A stretch of DNA of 38,442 bases, from assembly GCA_018971105.1 (NCBI GenBank), contig JAGWVB010000008.1, forward strand, positions 1-38,442, written 5' to 3'. Source of the stretch: Burkholderiales bacterium (GTDB taxonomy: Bacteria > Pseudomonadota > Gammaproteobacteria > Burkholderiales > Burkholderiaceae_C). The position numbers and the translations under genes were made by a program. Shown piece after piece: positions 21,337 through 33,786 of the stretch (position 1 is its first letter; the number at the start of each line of letters is the position of its first letter). The notes beneath the pieces are model-generated. The model was not told the origin of the DNA. It did no database searches and was given only the letters and a program-made list of their open reading frames with translations.

Positions 21337-21383
21337 CTACCCCACAAGTGGTAATACCTGCTGGCAATTGGCGAGCGGCCTGC
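21337..21383 (+). promoter_or_regulatory. Conserved promoter block of TMADH copy 2: CTACC-N6-GTGGTAAT...AATTGGCG plus GG-N10-GC element
   Basis: 27/37 identity with 6465-6501; contains TACCCCACAAGTGGTA dyad and TTGGCGAGCGGCCTGCG (GG-N10-GC, possible sigma54 -24/-12). Confidence 0.5.
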
Positions 21384-21399
21384 GTTCAACGACAGTTGA

Positions 21400-23727
<2,328 letters not shown>

Positions 23728-23737
23728 ACCCGAGAGG

Positions 23738-24286
23738 ATGCGCGCCCCGGATTCGAGCGACCGGGGCGCGCCCACCGTGCAGCGCGACCCTTCCTATCTG
23801 CAGGCCGTGATGGCCGTCTACCAGGGCGAAGTCCTGGGCGAGGCGATGTTCTCCCAACTCGCGGCCACGGCGCCCACGCCCTGGCTGCAGGGCCTGTATT
23901 CGACGATGTTGCAGTTCGAGACCGAGACCAAGATGCGATTGCGGCCGTTCATCCACCGCCTGGGCCTGAGCGTGGCCGAGGACGAGTCGGCGCGCGCCGA
24001 AGGTTTGCGCGTGGCGCGGCGCTACGAGGCGCTGGAGCCCGCCGCCTGGATCGAGCTGTTCGAGCGCGAGATCGGCGAGTACGTCGATCGCTACCAGGCG
24101 CTGGCCGATCGCGCGCCGCCCGAGGACGCCGGCGTGCTGGAGGGTATGGCCGAGCATGAACGCGTGTTCCTGTGCGTCGTCGCGGCGATGCGCGCCGGCG
24201 ACGAGGCGGGGGCGGTCGAGACGGTCGCCCGCCGCCTCGCGTTTCCGCTGGTGTTCGCGGCCCGACCCACCTCGCGGGAGCATTGA
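23738..24286 (+). CDS. Small helical ferritin-like protein of unknown function
   Basis: About 182 aa, Glu-rich helical segments YQGEVLGEAMFSQL, MLQFETETKMRLRPF, IELFEREIGEYVDRY, EGMAEHERVFLC; TGATG overlap with the downstream gene argues it is coding and co-translated. Confidence 0.7.
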   Translation: MRAPDSSDRGAPTVQRDPSYLQAVMAVYQGEVLGEAMFSQLAATAPTPWLQGLYSTMLQFETETKMRLRPFIHRLGLSVAEDESARAEGLRVARRYEALEPAAWIELFEREIGEYVDRYQALADRAPPEDAGVLEGMAEHERVFLCVVAAMRAGDEAGAVETVARRLAFPLVFAARPTSREH

Positions 24287-25527
24287 TGCCCTGGCGCCTC
24301 GTCCGCTTCGCGCTCTCGAGCCGGCACCCCGAGCCGCGCATGTTCACGCGCCACGAACGCCTGAAGGCGAGCTACGACGTCGTCGTCATCGGCGCCGGCG
24401 GCCATGGCCTGGCGGCGGCCTACTACCTGGCGCGCGACCACGGCATCACGAACGTCGCGGTGATCGAGCAGGGCTATCTCGGCGGCGGCAACACGGCGCG
24501 CAACACGACGATCATCCGCTCGAACTACCTCACGCCCGAGGGCGTGAAGTTCTACGACCGATCGGTGCAGCTGTGGCAGGACCTGTCGCAGGAATTCGAC
24601 CTCAACCTGTTCTATTCGACGCGCGGCCATTACACGCTGGCGCACACCGATGCGGCGATGCGCACGATGCGCTGGCGCGCCGAGGTCAACAAGCATTACG
24701 GCGTCGATTCCGAGGTCGTCGACGCGGCCGCCGTCAAGCGCGCCGCGCCCGCGATCGACCTCAGCTGCGACGGCCATGCGCCGATCAAGGGCGCGCTCTA
24801 TCACGCGCCGGGCGCGATCGCGCGCCACGACGCGGTGGCCTGGGGCTACGGCCGCGGCGCCGACCGCCGCGGCGTCGAGCTCCACCAGCAGACGGCCGTG
24901 CAGGGCATCGACGTCCAGGGCGGGCGCGTGCGCGGCGTGCAGACGAGCCGCGGCTACATCGCCACGCCCAAGGTGCTGAGCGCGGTCGCCGGATCGACGC
25001 CGCGCATCACGCAGATGCTGGGGCTGCGTACGCCGATCGTGATCCATCCGCTGCAGGCCATGGTCAGCGAGCCGATGAAACCCTGGCTCGACCCGATCCT
25101 GGTCTCGGGCAGCCTGCATGTGTACATCAGCCAGAGCGCGCGCGGCGAACTCGTGATGGGCGCCTCGCTCGATCCCTACGAGGTGCATTCGACGCGCTCG
25201 ACGCTGGATTTCACCGAAGGCCTGTGCGCCCACATGCTCGACATGTTCCCCTTCCTCTCGAGCGTCAAGGTTGTGCGCCAATGGGCCGGCATGGCCGACA
25301 TGACGCCGGACTTCGCGCCGATCATGGGCAAGACGCCGATCGAGGGTTTCTACATCGATGCCGGCTGGGGCACCTGGGGCTTCAAGGCGACGCCGATCTC
25401 GGGCAAGACGATGGCCCACACGGTGGCGCATGACCGGCCGCACGAATTGATCCAGGGTTTCTCGCTCGAGCGCTTCGCGAACTATTCGCTGACCGGCGAA
25501 AAGGGCGCGGCCAGCGTCGGCCACTGA
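24286..25527 (+). CDS. mgdA: N-methylglutamate dehydrogenase subunit A (SoxB-like FAD oxidoreductase)
   Basis: YDVVVIGAGGHGLAAAYYLARDHGITNVAVIEQGYLGGGNTARNTTIIRSNY; WAGMADMTPDFAPIMG...GFYIDAGWGTWGFKATPISG; operon context with gmaS/mgs. Confidence 0.9.
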   Translation: MPWRLVRFALSSRHPEPRMFTRHERLKASYDVVVIGAGGHGLAAAYYLARDHGITNVAVIEQGYLGGGNTARNTTIIRSNYLTPEGVKFYDRSVQLWQDLSQEFDLNLFYSTRGHYTLAHTDAAMRTMRWRAEVNKHYGVDSEVVDAAAVKRAAPAIDLSCDGHAPIKGALYHAPGAIARHDAVAWGYGRGADRRGVELHQQTAVQGIDVQGGRVRGVQTSRGYIATPKVLSAVAGSTPRITQMLGLRTPIVIHPLQAMVSEPMKPWLDPILVSGSLHVYISQSARGELVMGASLDPYEVHSTRSTLDFTEGLCAHMLDMFPFLSSVKVVRQWAGMADMTPDFAPIMGKTPIEGFYIDAGWGTWGFKATPISGKTMAHTVAHDRPHELIQGFSLERFANYSLTGEKGAASVGH

Positions 25528-25546
25528 AGCCGCCGCGCGACGCATC

Positions 25547-25804
25547 ATGAAGCAGCTGAACTGTCCCGCCAACGGCTTGCGCCCGATCTCCGAATTCGTC
25601 TGCTGGGGCGAACGCCGGGCCATGCCCGACCCCGCGGCGACGAGCGACGCGGACTGGGCCGATTACGTCTTCAACCGCGACGGCGCGCCCGGCGTGAAGA
25701 TCGAATGGTGGTGCCACACGCCGTCGACGACCTGGTTCCTCGTCGAGCGCGACACCGGCCTGGACTACGTGCTGCGCACCTGGCTGCCGGGGGACGAGCC
25801 ATGA
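25547..25804 (+). CDS. mgdB: N-methylglutamate dehydrogenase subunit B (SoxD-like)
   Basis: MKQLNCPANGLRPISEFVCWGE...WADYVFNRDGAPGVKIEWWCHTPSTTWFLVERDT, SoxD-like; ATGA overlap with the next gene. Confidence 0.88.
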   Translation: MKQLNCPANGLRPISEFVCWGERRAMPDPAATSDADWADYVFNRDGAPGVKIEWWCHTPSTTWFLVERDTGLDYVLRTWLPGDEP

Positions 25805-28701
25805 TGCGGCTGCCGCCGGTGCCCGGCGAATGGCTGGACCGCGAACGCCGCCTGCGCTTCCGCTTCGAAGGCCGCGAATACGAGGGCTATGCCGGCGACA
25901 GCGTCTCGAGCGCGCTCTGGGCCGCCGGCGTGCATGCGCTCGGGCGCAGCTTCAAGTACCACCGGCCGCGCGGCATCCTCTCGGCCGCGAACCACGACAT
26001 CAACGTGATGCTGCAGGAAGGCTCGGCGCTGAACCTGCGCGGCGACGTGCTGCCCCTGCGCGAGGGCATGGACTTGACGGCCGTGAACACCTACGGCGGC
26101 ATCGAGCGCGACCGAGCGCGCCAGCTCGACCGCCTCTCGGCCTTCCTGCCGGTCGGCTTCTATTACAAGGCCTTCCATGGCCGGCGCCTGTTTCCGATGT
26201 GGGAACGGGTGTTCCGCCGGATGACCGGGCTGGGCCGCGTCGACCCGGAGGCGCCGCGGCTGCGCACGCCCAAGTGCTATGACTTCTGCGAAGTGCTCGT
26301 CGTCGGAGCCGGCCCGTCGGGACTGGCGGCGGCGCTGGCGGCGGCGCGCGCTGGCGCGCGCGTCGTCGTCGTCGACGAGAACCCGCATGCCGGCGGCAGC
26401 GGCCTGTACCAGCTCGGCGGCGCCGCGGCGCGGCGCGAGGCGACGCAGGCGCTGCTGCGCGAGGTGCGCGAGCAGCCGGCGATCCGCGTGCTCGAATCGA
26501 CCTGCGCCGTCGCCTATTACGCCGACCATTGGGTGGCGCTGGTCGATGCGCAGAAGATGACGAAGATGCGCGCGCGTGCCGTCGTCGTGGCCACCGGGGC
26601 CCAGGAACAGCCGCCGGTGTTCCGCAACAACGACCTGCCGGGCGTGATGCTCGGCTCCGCGATGCAGCGCCTGATCTACCGTCATGCGGTGATGCCGGCG
26701 CGGCGCGTCGTCGTGCTCACCGCCAACGACGACGGCTACCGCGTCGCGCTCGACCTGCTGGGTATCGGCTGCGAGGTGCCGGCGGTGGTCGACCTGCGCG
26801 CGAGCATGCCGCTGACGCCGCCGGTGCGCGAGCTGCGCGAGCGTTCGGTCGAATGCCTCGCCGGGCAGGCCGTCTACGAGGCGCGCGCGGCGTCCGATGG
26901 TCGTCTCGCCGGCGTCACGCTGTGCGAATTCGAGGCCGACGGCCGCGGCCAGCCGCGGCCGTCGCGGCGCATCGCCTGCGACGGGCTGGCGATGAGCACC
27001 GGCTGGATGCCGGCGGCCAATCTGCTGTACCAGGCCGGCACGCGCATGCGCTATGCGGGGCGGGTCGAGCAGTTCGTGCCCGACCGGCTCGCCGACGGCG
27101 TCTACGCCTGCGGCCGCGTCAATGGCTGCTACACCTTCGAGACGCGCATCGCCGACGGCCGCCGCGCCGGCGCCGCGGCGGCGGCCCATGCCGGCCATGG
27201 CCAGGCCGCCGATGTTGCGCTGCGCACCGAAAGCGGCAGCCCCAGCCATCCCTGGCCCGTCGTCGCGCATCCGCAGGGCAAGAACTTCATCGATTTCGAT
27301 GAGGACCTGCAGCTGAAGGATTTCGAACACGCGGCGCAGGAGGGCTACGACAACATCGAGCTGCTCAAGCGCTACACGACGGTGGGCATGGGCCCGAGCC
27401 AGGGCAAGCATTCGAACATGACGGCGCTGCGCGTGCTCGCGCGGCTGCTCGGACGCTCGCCCGAGGAGGTCGGCACGACGACGGCGCGGCCGTTCTACCA
27501 CCCGGTGCCGATGTCGCATCTGGCCGGGCGCGGCTTCAACCCGCAGCGCCACACGCCGCAGCGCTCGCGCCACGAGGCGCTGGGCGCGCGCTGGATCACC
27601 GTCGGCGCCTGGGAGCGACCCGAGTATTACGAGGTGGCGGGCCGCTCGCGCATCGAATCGATACGCGCCGAGGCGGCGCGCGTGCACGAGGCGGTGGGCC
27701 TGATCGACGTCGGCACGCTGGGCAAGATCGAGGTGCGCGGGCCGCAGGCGGCCGAATTCCTCGACCGCATCTACACCGGCCGCTATTCGAAGATGGCCGT
27801 CGGCGCATTGAATTACGCCGCGATGTGCGACGAATCGGGCGTGCTGACCGACGAGGGCATCGTCGCGCGGCTGGGCGCCGAGCATTTCTATTTCACGACG
27901 ACGAGTTCGGGCGCGGCCACCGTCTACCGCGAGCTCGTGCGGCTGAACGCCGATTGGCGGCTCGATTGCGGCATCGTCAACCTGACCGGCGCCTATACGG
28001 CCATGAACCTGGCCGGCCCGGAATCGCGCGCCGTGCTGCGCCCGCTCACCGACATCGACCTCGCGTCGGCCGCCTTCCCCTACGGCAGCTGCCGCTGCGG
28101 CGAGGTCGGCGGCGTGCCTGCGCGGCTGATGCGCGTGGGCTTTGTCGGCGAATGGGGCTACGAGATCCATGTCGGCGCCGAGTACGGCCCGGCTCTGTGG
28201 GACCTGCTGATGACCCAGGGCCAGGCGCAGGGCATCGGCCCCTTCGGCATCGAGGCGCAGCGGCTGCTGCGGCTCGAGAAGGGCCACCTCATCGTCGGCC
28301 AGGACACGGACGGGCTGACGACGCCCTGGGAGGCCGGCATGGACTGGGCGCTGAAGATGAACAAGCCGTTCTTCATCGGCCAGCGTTCGCTGCAGGCGAT
28401 CGCGCGGCTGCCGGCGCGCAACCGGCCGGTCGGCTTCCGCCTCGCGCCCGGCTTCGACGGCAGGCCGCCGCAGGAATGCCATCTCGTGATCGAGAACGGC
28501 GAGATCGGCGGCCGCGTCACCAGCATCGCCTACAGCCCGACGCTGCAGCGCTGGATCGGCCTGGCCAGCGTGCGCGCCGACATGACGGCCGTCGGCCGCG
28601 TGCTGCGCATCCGGCTCGGCGACCGCAGCGAGGTCGAGGCCGAGGTCTGCGCGCTCCCGTTCTACGACCCGCAGGACCTGCGCCAGAAGGAGCCCGCGTG
28701 A
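25801..28701 (+). CDS. mgdC: N-methylglutamate dehydrogenase subunit C (SoxA-like, with C-terminal GcvT domain)
   Basis: [59 protein letters not shown]-terminal aminomethyltransferase region GLIDVGTLGKIEVRGPQAAEFLDRIYTGRY. Confidence 0.92.
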   Translation: MMRLPPVPGEWLDRERRLRFRFEGREYEGYAGDSVSSALWAAGVHALGRSFKYHRPRGILSAANHDINVMLQEGSALNLRGDVLPLREGMDLTAVNTYGGIERDRARQLDRLSAFLPVGFYYKAFHGRRLFPMWERVFRRMTGLGRVDPEAPRLRTPKCYDFCEVLVVGAGPSGLAAALAAARAGARVVVVDENPHAGGSGLYQLGGAAARREATQALLREVREQPAIRVLESTCAVAYYADHWVALVDAQKMTKMRARAVVVATGAQEQPPVFRNNDLPGVMLGSAMQRLIYRHAVMPARRVVVLTANDDGYRVALDLLGIGCEVPAVVDLRASMPLTPPVRELRERSVECLAGQAVYEARAASDGRLAGVTLCEFEADGRGQPRPSRRIACDGLAMSTGWMPAANLLYQAGTRMRYAGRVEQFVPDRLADGVYACGRVNGCYTFETRIADGRRAGAAAAAHAGHGQAADVALRTESGSPSHPWPVVAHPQGKNFIDFDEDLQLKDFEHAAQEGYDNIELLKRYTTVGMGPSQGKHSNMTALRVLARLLGRSPEEVGTTTARPFYHPVPMSHLAGRGFNPQRHTPQRSRHEALGARWITVGAWERPEYYEVAGRSRIESIRAEAARVHEAVGLIDVGTLGKIEVRGPQAAEFLDRIYTGRYSKMAVGALNYAAMCDESGVLTDEGIVARLGAEHFYFTTTSSGAATVYRELVRLNADWRLDCGIVNLTGAYTAMNLAGPESRAVLRPLTDIDLASAAFPYGSCRCGEVGGVPARLMRVGFVGEWGYEIHVGAEYGPALWDLLMTQGQAQGIGPFGIEAQRLLRLEKGHLIVGQDTDGLTTPWEAGMDWALKMNKPFFIGQRSLQAIARLPARNRPVGFRLAPGFDGRPPQECHLVIENGEIGGRVTSIAYSPTLQRWIGLASVRADMTAVGRVLRIRLGDRSEVEAEVCALPFYDPQDLRQKEPA

Positions 28702-29378
28702 ACGCGCTGCCCCGAACCGGTCCGCTGCGCGGCTTGCAGGACGCCGAGGGCCTCACCTGGTCGGACGACGACGGCATGGCACAGGTGGCGCGGTATGCCG
28801 ATGACGAATCGCAGCGCCTGGCCGCGGTGGCAGTGGGCGAGATCGGCGCGCGGCGGCGCCATGGCATCAAGGGCGCGGGGACCGCGGCCTGGCTGCACGA
28901 GCGCGGCGTGCCGACACCGCCGCGCGCCAACCAATGGCTGCGCACGGCCGAAGGCGATTGGGTGCTGCGGCTGGGGGACAACGAATACCTCGTCGAGGCG
29001 GCACCCGGCAGCGAACTCGTGCCGATGCTCGCGGCGGCGGCGCCGGCGGCCCGCGTCCATCCGGTGCCGCGCTTCGACGCCGCGCTCGTGCTGTGCGGGC
29101 CGCGCGTGCACGAACTGCTGCGCCAGACCTGCAGCTACGACTTCGCCGCGCTCGCCGTGACCGAACGCCTGGTCGTGCTGACCTCGATGGTCGGCGTCGG
29201 CGTCACCCTGCTGCGCGACGACGCCGGCGCCATCCCGCTTTACCGCCTGTGGTGCGACGGCAGCTGGGGCGAATACCTCTGGACCACCCTGGTCGAGGTG
29301 GCGCAGAGCCTGGGCGGCGGGGCCGTCGGTTCGCAAACCCTGTCGCCGCTCATCGCCGGGCCGCGCGGCCGCGCCTGA
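28698..29378 (+). CDS. mgdD: N-methylglutamate dehydrogenase subunit D (SoxG-like)
   Basis: GTG start overlapping the mgdC stop (GTGA); [27 protein letters not shown]; SoxG position and length. Confidence 0.83.
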   Translation: MNALPRTGPLRGLQDAEGLTWSDDDGMAQVARYADDESQRLAAVAVGEIGARRRHGIKGAGTAAWLHERGVPTPPRANQWLRTAEGDWVLRLGDNEYLVEAAPGSELVPMLAAAAPAARVHPVPRFDAALVLCGPRVHELLRQTCSYDFAALAVTERLVVLTSMVGVGVTLLRDDAGAIPLYRLWCDGSWGEYLWTTLVEVAQSLGGGAVGSQTLSPLIAGPRGRA

Positions 29379-29416
29379 GCACCCAGCCGATCACGCCCAC
29401 GAATCAAGGAGACACC

Positions 29417-30745
29417 ATGACGAATTCGAGCGCACGCCAGTTCTTCGAGGAACGGCATATCCGCTATGTGCTGGCCCAGTTCGTCGACATCCACGGGGTG
29501 GCGAAGACGAAGTCGGTGCCGGCCGACCACTACGACGAGGTGCTGAAGACCGGCGCCGGTTTCGCCGGCGGCGCGATCTGGGGCATGGGCATCGCGCCCA
29601 ACGGCCCCGACTACATGGCCGTCGGCGACCCGGCGACGCTGAGCGCCGTGCCCTGGCAGCCCGGTTATGCGCGCGTGGTCTGCGACGGTCACACGAACGG
29701 CGAGCCGCACGACCATTGCTCGCGCGTCGTCCTCAAGCACCAGCTCGAACGCGTGGCGGCGCGCGGCTGGACCTTCTACACCGGGCTCGAGCCCGAGTTC
29801 TCGCTGTTGAAGAAGACGGCCGAAGGCAAGATCGTCCCCTGCGACCCCGGCGACACGCTGATCAAGCCCTGCTACGACTACAAGGGCCTGTCGCGCGTGC
29901 GCACCTTCCTCGAGCGGCTCTCCGACGGGCTGCGCGAAGTCGGCATCGACGTCTACCAGATCGACCACGAGGACGCCAACGGCCAGTTCGAGATCAACTA
30001 CACGTACGCCGACGCGCTCACCTCCTGCGACCAGTACGTGTTCTTCAAGATGGCGGCGTCGGAGATCGCCAACGACCTCGGCCTGATCTGTTCGTTCATG
30101 CCCAAGCCGTTCTCGAACCGGCCGGGCAACGGCCTGCATTTCCACATGAGCATGGGCCAGGCCAGGCGCAACCTGTTCGAGGACAAGGGCGACCGGCGCG
30201 GCATGGCGCTGTCGGAACTCGGCTACCAGTTCATGGGCGGGCTGATGCGCCACGCCGCGGCGCTGACGGCGCTGTGCTGCCCGAGCGTCAATTCGTACAA
30301 GCGGCTCGTCGTCGGGCGCTCGCTCACCGGCGCGACCTGGGCGCCGGCCTACATCAGCTACGGCCTGAACAACCGCTCGTCGTTTGTGCGCGGCCCCGGC
30401 GGGCGCATCGAGCTGCGCCTGCCCGACGGCGGCTGCAACCCCTACCTGGCGACGGCGGCGGTGATCGCCGCCGGGCTCGACGGCATCGACAACCGGCTCG
30501 ACCCCGGCGAGCCGAACAACGACAACCTCTACGACTACAGCGAACAGCAGCTGCGCGACCACGGCATCGGCATCCTGCCGCAGAACCTGGCGCAGGCGCT
30601 CGATGCGCTCGAGGCCGACGCGACGCTGATGCAGGCGCTGGGCCCGGTGGCGGTCGAATTCATCAGGCTCAAGCGCATGGAGTGGATCGAGTACATGCGC
30701 CATGTATCGGATTGGGAAATCTCGACCTACCTCGAGTTCTATTGA
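29417..30745 (+). CDS. gmaS: Gamma-glutamylmethylamide synthetase (GlnT-type glutamine synthetase family)
   Basis: [102 protein letters not shown]; flanked by mgd and mgs. Confidence 0.92.
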   Translation: MTNSSARQFFEERHIRYVLAQFVDIHGVAKTKSVPADHYDEVLKTGAGFAGGAIWGMGIAPNGPDYMAVGDPATLSAVPWQPGYARVVCDGHTNGEPHDHCSRVVLKHQLERVAARGWTFYTGLEPEFSLLKKTAEGKIVPCDPGDTLIKPCYDYKGLSRVRTFLERLSDGLREVGIDVYQIDHEDANGQFEINYTYADALTSCDQYVFFKMAASEIANDLGLICSFMPKPFSNRPGNGLHFHMSMGQARRNLFEDKGDRRGMALSELGYQFMGGLMRHAAALTALCCPSVNSYKRLVVGRSLTGATWAPAYISYGLNNRSSFVRGPGGRIELRLPDGGCNPYLATAAVIAAGLDGIDNRLDPGEPNNDNLYDYSEQQLRDHGIGILPQNLAQALDALEADATLMQALGPVAVEFIRLKRMEWIEYMRHVSDWEISTYLEFY

Positions 30746-30772
30746 ACTCGATCACCGTGAGGGGAAGCAATC

Positions 30773-31681
30773 ATGTGCGGAATCGTGGGACTGCTGGTGA
30801 AGAAACCGGCGCTGCGCCGGCGGCTCGGTGAGTGGATGGTGCCGATGCTGATCGGCATGACCGAGCGCGGACCGGAATCGGCCGGGCTCGCGGTGTTCGG
30901 CAATCCGGTCGGCAAGGACGAGCGCAAGATCAGCCTGTATTCGGGCATGACCGAGGCGGGAAGCGAATTCAACTGGTCGGGTCTGGCCAAGGAACTGCTC
31001 GACCACCTCGACATGGCGGTGGCCGTGGAGGCACGCGGCAACCACGCCGTGCTGACCGTGCCGCGCGCGCCCGAGGCCGTGCGGCGCTACCTGCGCGAAC
31101 ACCACCGCAAGCTGCATGTGCTGTCGGTCGGGCGCAGCATCGACCTGTTCAAGGATGTCGGCACGCCGGCGCAGGTGGCCGAGCGCTATGCCTTCGACAA
31201 GCTCAGCGGCAGCCATCTCGTGGGGCACACGCGCATGGCCACCGAATCGGCCGTCACGCCCGACCGCGCACACCCGTTCACCGCGGGTGAGGATTTCTGC
31301 CTCGTGCACAACGGCTCGCTGTCGAACCCGAACGGCGTGCGGCGCAAGCTCGAAAGCGAGGGCGTGCAATTCGACACCGACAACGACACCGAAGGCGCCT
31401 GCCGCTTCCTCGAATTCCGCTTGCGCGAGGGCGATACGCTGACCGAGGCGCTGCACAAGGGCTTCGAGGAGCTTGATGGCTTCTACACCTTCCTGATGGG
31501 TACCGCCGACCAGCTCGCGCTGATCCGCGACCCCTTCGCCTGCAAGCCGGCGCTCGTCGCCGAGAACGACGACTACGTGGCGATTGCGTCGGAGTTCCGC
31601 TCGCTCGCGCATCTGCCCGACATCAAGAACGCCAAGATCTTCGAACCCGCACCCGAGGAGATGTACATATGGCAAGCGTGA
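30773..31681 (+). CDS. mgsA: N-methylglutamate synthase subunit A (class II glutamine amidotransferase)
   Basis: MCGIVGLLVKKPALRRRLGEWM with Cys2 nucleophile; GSHLVGHTRMATESAVTPDRAHPF; DFCLVHNGSLSNPNGVRRKLE. Confidence 0.93.
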   Translation: MCGIVGLLVKKPALRRRLGEWMVPMLIGMTERGPESAGLAVFGNPVGKDERKISLYSGMTEAGSEFNWSGLAKELLDHLDMAVAVEARGNHAVLTVPRAPEAVRRYLREHHRKLHVLSVGRSIDLFKDVGTPAQVAERYAFDKLSGSHLVGHTRMATESAVTPDRAHPFTAGEDFCLVHNGSLSNPNGVRRKLESEGVQFDTDNDTEGACRFLEFRLREGDTLTEALHKGFEELDGFYTFLMGTADQLALIRDPFACKPALVAENDDYVAIASEFRSLAHLPDIKNAKIFEPAPEEMYIWQA

Positions 31682-32367
31682 AGGAAGCGCTGAAGTTCGA
31701 CCTCGCGAAGTCGACGCTCAGCGCGATGAACGAGGCGCTGCACGCGCTGGCCGCCGACGACGCGCGCCGCGTCACGGTCGTGAACCCGGACGGCGCGCAC
31801 AGCATCGCCGTGGGGCTGAACCAGCCGCTCGAGGTCGAGGTCCAGGGCCATGCCGGCTATTACGCCGCCGGCATGAATAAGCATGCCCGCGTGACGATCA
31901 CCGGCAGCGCCGGCACTGGCGTGGCCGAGAACATGATGAGCGGCCGCGTCCATGTCCAGGGCTTCGCGAGCAACGGCGCCGGCGCCAGCGCGCAGGGCGG
32001 CCTGCTCGTGATCGACGGCGACGCCGGCCTGCGCTGCGGCATCTCGCTCAAGGGCGGCGACATCGTCGTCGGTGGCAGCGTCGGCAGCTTCTCGGCCTTC
32101 ATGGCCCAGGCCGGGCGCATGGTGGTCTGCGGCGACGCCGGCGACGCGCTCGGCGATTCCCTGTACGAGGCCGTGATCTACCTCGGCGGCCAGGCGCGAT
32201 CGCTAGGCGCGGACGCCCGCTACGAGCCGATGACCGAGCAGGACTACGAGACCCTGGGCGGCCTGCTGCGACAGGCCGGCATCGACAGGAACCCGAAGAG
32301 CTTCAGGCGCATCGCATCGGCGCGCTCGCTCTACCACTGGAACGCCGACGCGAACCAGGAATATTGA
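31669..32367 (+). CDS. mgsB: N-methylglutamate synthase subunit B (GXGXG domain)
   Basis: Beta-helix G-rich repeats: GYYAAGMNKHARVTITGSAGTGVAENMMSGRVHVQGFASNGAGASAQGGLLVIDGDAGLRCGISLKGGDIVVGGSVG; 13-bp overlap with mgsA. Confidence 0.92.
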   Translation: MASVKEALKFDLAKSTLSAMNEALHALAADDARRVTVVNPDGAHSIAVGLNQPLEVEVQGHAGYYAAGMNKHARVTITGSAGTGVAENMMSGRVHVQGFASNGAGASAQGGLLVIDGDAGLRCGISLKGGDIVVGGSVGSFSAFMAQAGRMVVCGDAGDALGDSLYEAVIYLGGQARSLGADARYEPMTEQDYETLGGLLRQAGIDRNPKSFRRIASARSLYHWNADANQEY

Positions 32368-32378
32368 GGACCCGACCC

Positions 32379-33746
32379 ATGGACGCGAATACGGTTCCGA
32401 CCAAGCGGCTGCTGACCGAGGAATCGGTCGGCTACAACCGTCAGACCATCGACTACATCCAGCGCGCCGCGGCGCATGGCCTGTACGAGATCCGCGGCCT
32501 CGGCGCCAAGCGCGCGCTGCCGAGTTTCGACGACCTGCTGTTTCTCGCCGCCTCGCTCTCGCGCTATCCGCTCGAGGGCTATCGCGAGAAATGCATCTCG
32601 AAGACCGTGCTCGGCACGCGCTACGCGAAGAGGCCGATCGAGCTCGCGATGCCGATCACGATCGCCGGCATGAGCTTCGGCTCGCTGTCGGCCAACGTCA
32701 AGGAGGCGCTCGGCCGCGCCGCCACCGAGACCGGCACCAGCACGACGACCGGCGACGGCGGCATGACGCAGGAGGAGCGCGGCTCGTCGAAGACGCTGGT
32801 CTACCAATGCCTGCCGTCGCGCTACGGCTTCAACCCCGACGACGTGCGCCGCGCCGATGCGATCGAGGTCGTCATCGGCCAGGGCGCCAAGCCCGGCGGC
32901 GGCGGCATGCTGCTGGGCCAGAAGGTCAATCCGCGCGTGGCCAAGATGCGCGTGCTGCCCGAAGGCGTCGACCAGCGTTCGGCCTGCCGCCATCCGGACT
33001 GGACCGGCCCCGACGACCTCGCGATCAAGATCCACGAATTGCGCGAATTGACCGATTGGCAGAAGCCGATCTACGTCAAGATCGGCGCCACGCGCGTGTT
33101 CAACGACGTCAAGCTCGCCGTGCACGCGGGCGCCGACGTCGTTGTCGTCGACGGCATGCAGGGCGGCACGGCTGCGACGCAGACCTGCTTCATCGAGCAT
33201 ATCGGCATCCCGACGCTGGCGGCGACGCGGCAGGCGGTCGAGGCGCTCGAGGACCTGAACATGAAGGACCAGGTCCAGCTCATCGTCTCGGGCGGCATCC
33301 GCAGCGGCGCCGACGTGGCCAAGGCGATCGCCATGGGCGCCGACGCGGTGTCGATCGGCCAGGGCATCCTCGTCGCGCTGGGCTGCAACAGCGACAGCTA
33401 CATCCAGGACGGCCGCCACCTGTCGGCACGGGCCGATTACGAGGCCATCGGCACGGCGCCCGGTTATTGCCACCATTGCCACACGGGCCGCTGCCCGGTC
33501 GGCGTGACGACGCAGGACGCGGTGCTCGAGCAACGGCTGCAGCCCGAGGTCGGCGCGCGCCGCGTGCGCAACTACCTCAAGACGCTGAACATGGAGCTGA
33601 CGACGATCGCGCGCGCCTGCGGCAAGCAGAACGTCCATCACCTCGAACGCGAGGACCTCGTCGCGCTCACCGTCGAGGCCGCGGCGATGGCCGGCGTGCC
33701 GCTCGCAGGCACGAGCTGGATCCCCGGCCGCCACGACGCGGGCTGA
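32379..33746 (+). CDS. mgsC: N-methylglutamate synthase subunit C (FMN-binding glutamate synthase family)
   Basis: PITIAGMSFGSLSANVKEALGRAATETGTSTTTGDGGMTQEER; GAKPGGGGMLLGQKV; GMQGGTAATQTCFIEHIGIPTLAA. Confidence 0.94.
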   Translation: MDANTVPTKRLLTEESVGYNRQTIDYIQRAAAHGLYEIRGLGAKRALPSFDDLLFLAASLSRYPLEGYREKCISKTVLGTRYAKRPIELAMPITIAGMSFGSLSANVKEALGRAATETGTSTTTGDGGMTQEERGSSKTLVYQCLPSRYGFNPDDVRRADAIEVVIGQGAKPGGGGMLLGQKVNPRVAKMRVLPEGVDQRSACRHPDWTGPDDLAIKIHELRELTDWQKPIYVKIGATRVFNDVKLAVHAGADVVVVDGMQGGTAATQTCFIEHIGIPTLAATRQAVEALEDLNMKDQVQLIVSGGIRSGADVAKAIAMGADAVSIGQGILVALGCNSDSYIQDGRHLSARADYEAIGTAPGYCHHCHTGRCPVGVTTQDAVLEQRLQPEVGARRVRNYLKTLNMELTTIARACGKQNVHHLEREDLVALTVEAAAMAGVPLAGTSWIPGRHDAG

Positions 33747-33786
33747 CGCCGCGGCCGGCCGCAGGCAGCTGGAGCCGGAGGCCCGG

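Noticed and set aside
25765-28482. 905-aa minus-strand ORF antisense to mgdC
   Set aside because: Shadow ORF from codon-position GC bias; composition unlike a protein and opposite a clear SoxA-like gene.
24286-29378. Sarcosine oxidase (soxBDAG) as the operon identity
   Set aside because: Subunit architecture is shared, but the direct linkage to gmaS and mgsABC and the Cys-poor SoxD-like subunit favour N-methylglutamate dehydrogenase. Biochemistry would be decisive.
30773-33746. Canonical glutamate synthase subunits
   Set aside because: Split into three small proteins (amidotransferase, GXGXG, FMN domains) next to gmaS, the arrangement of N-methylglutamate synthase.
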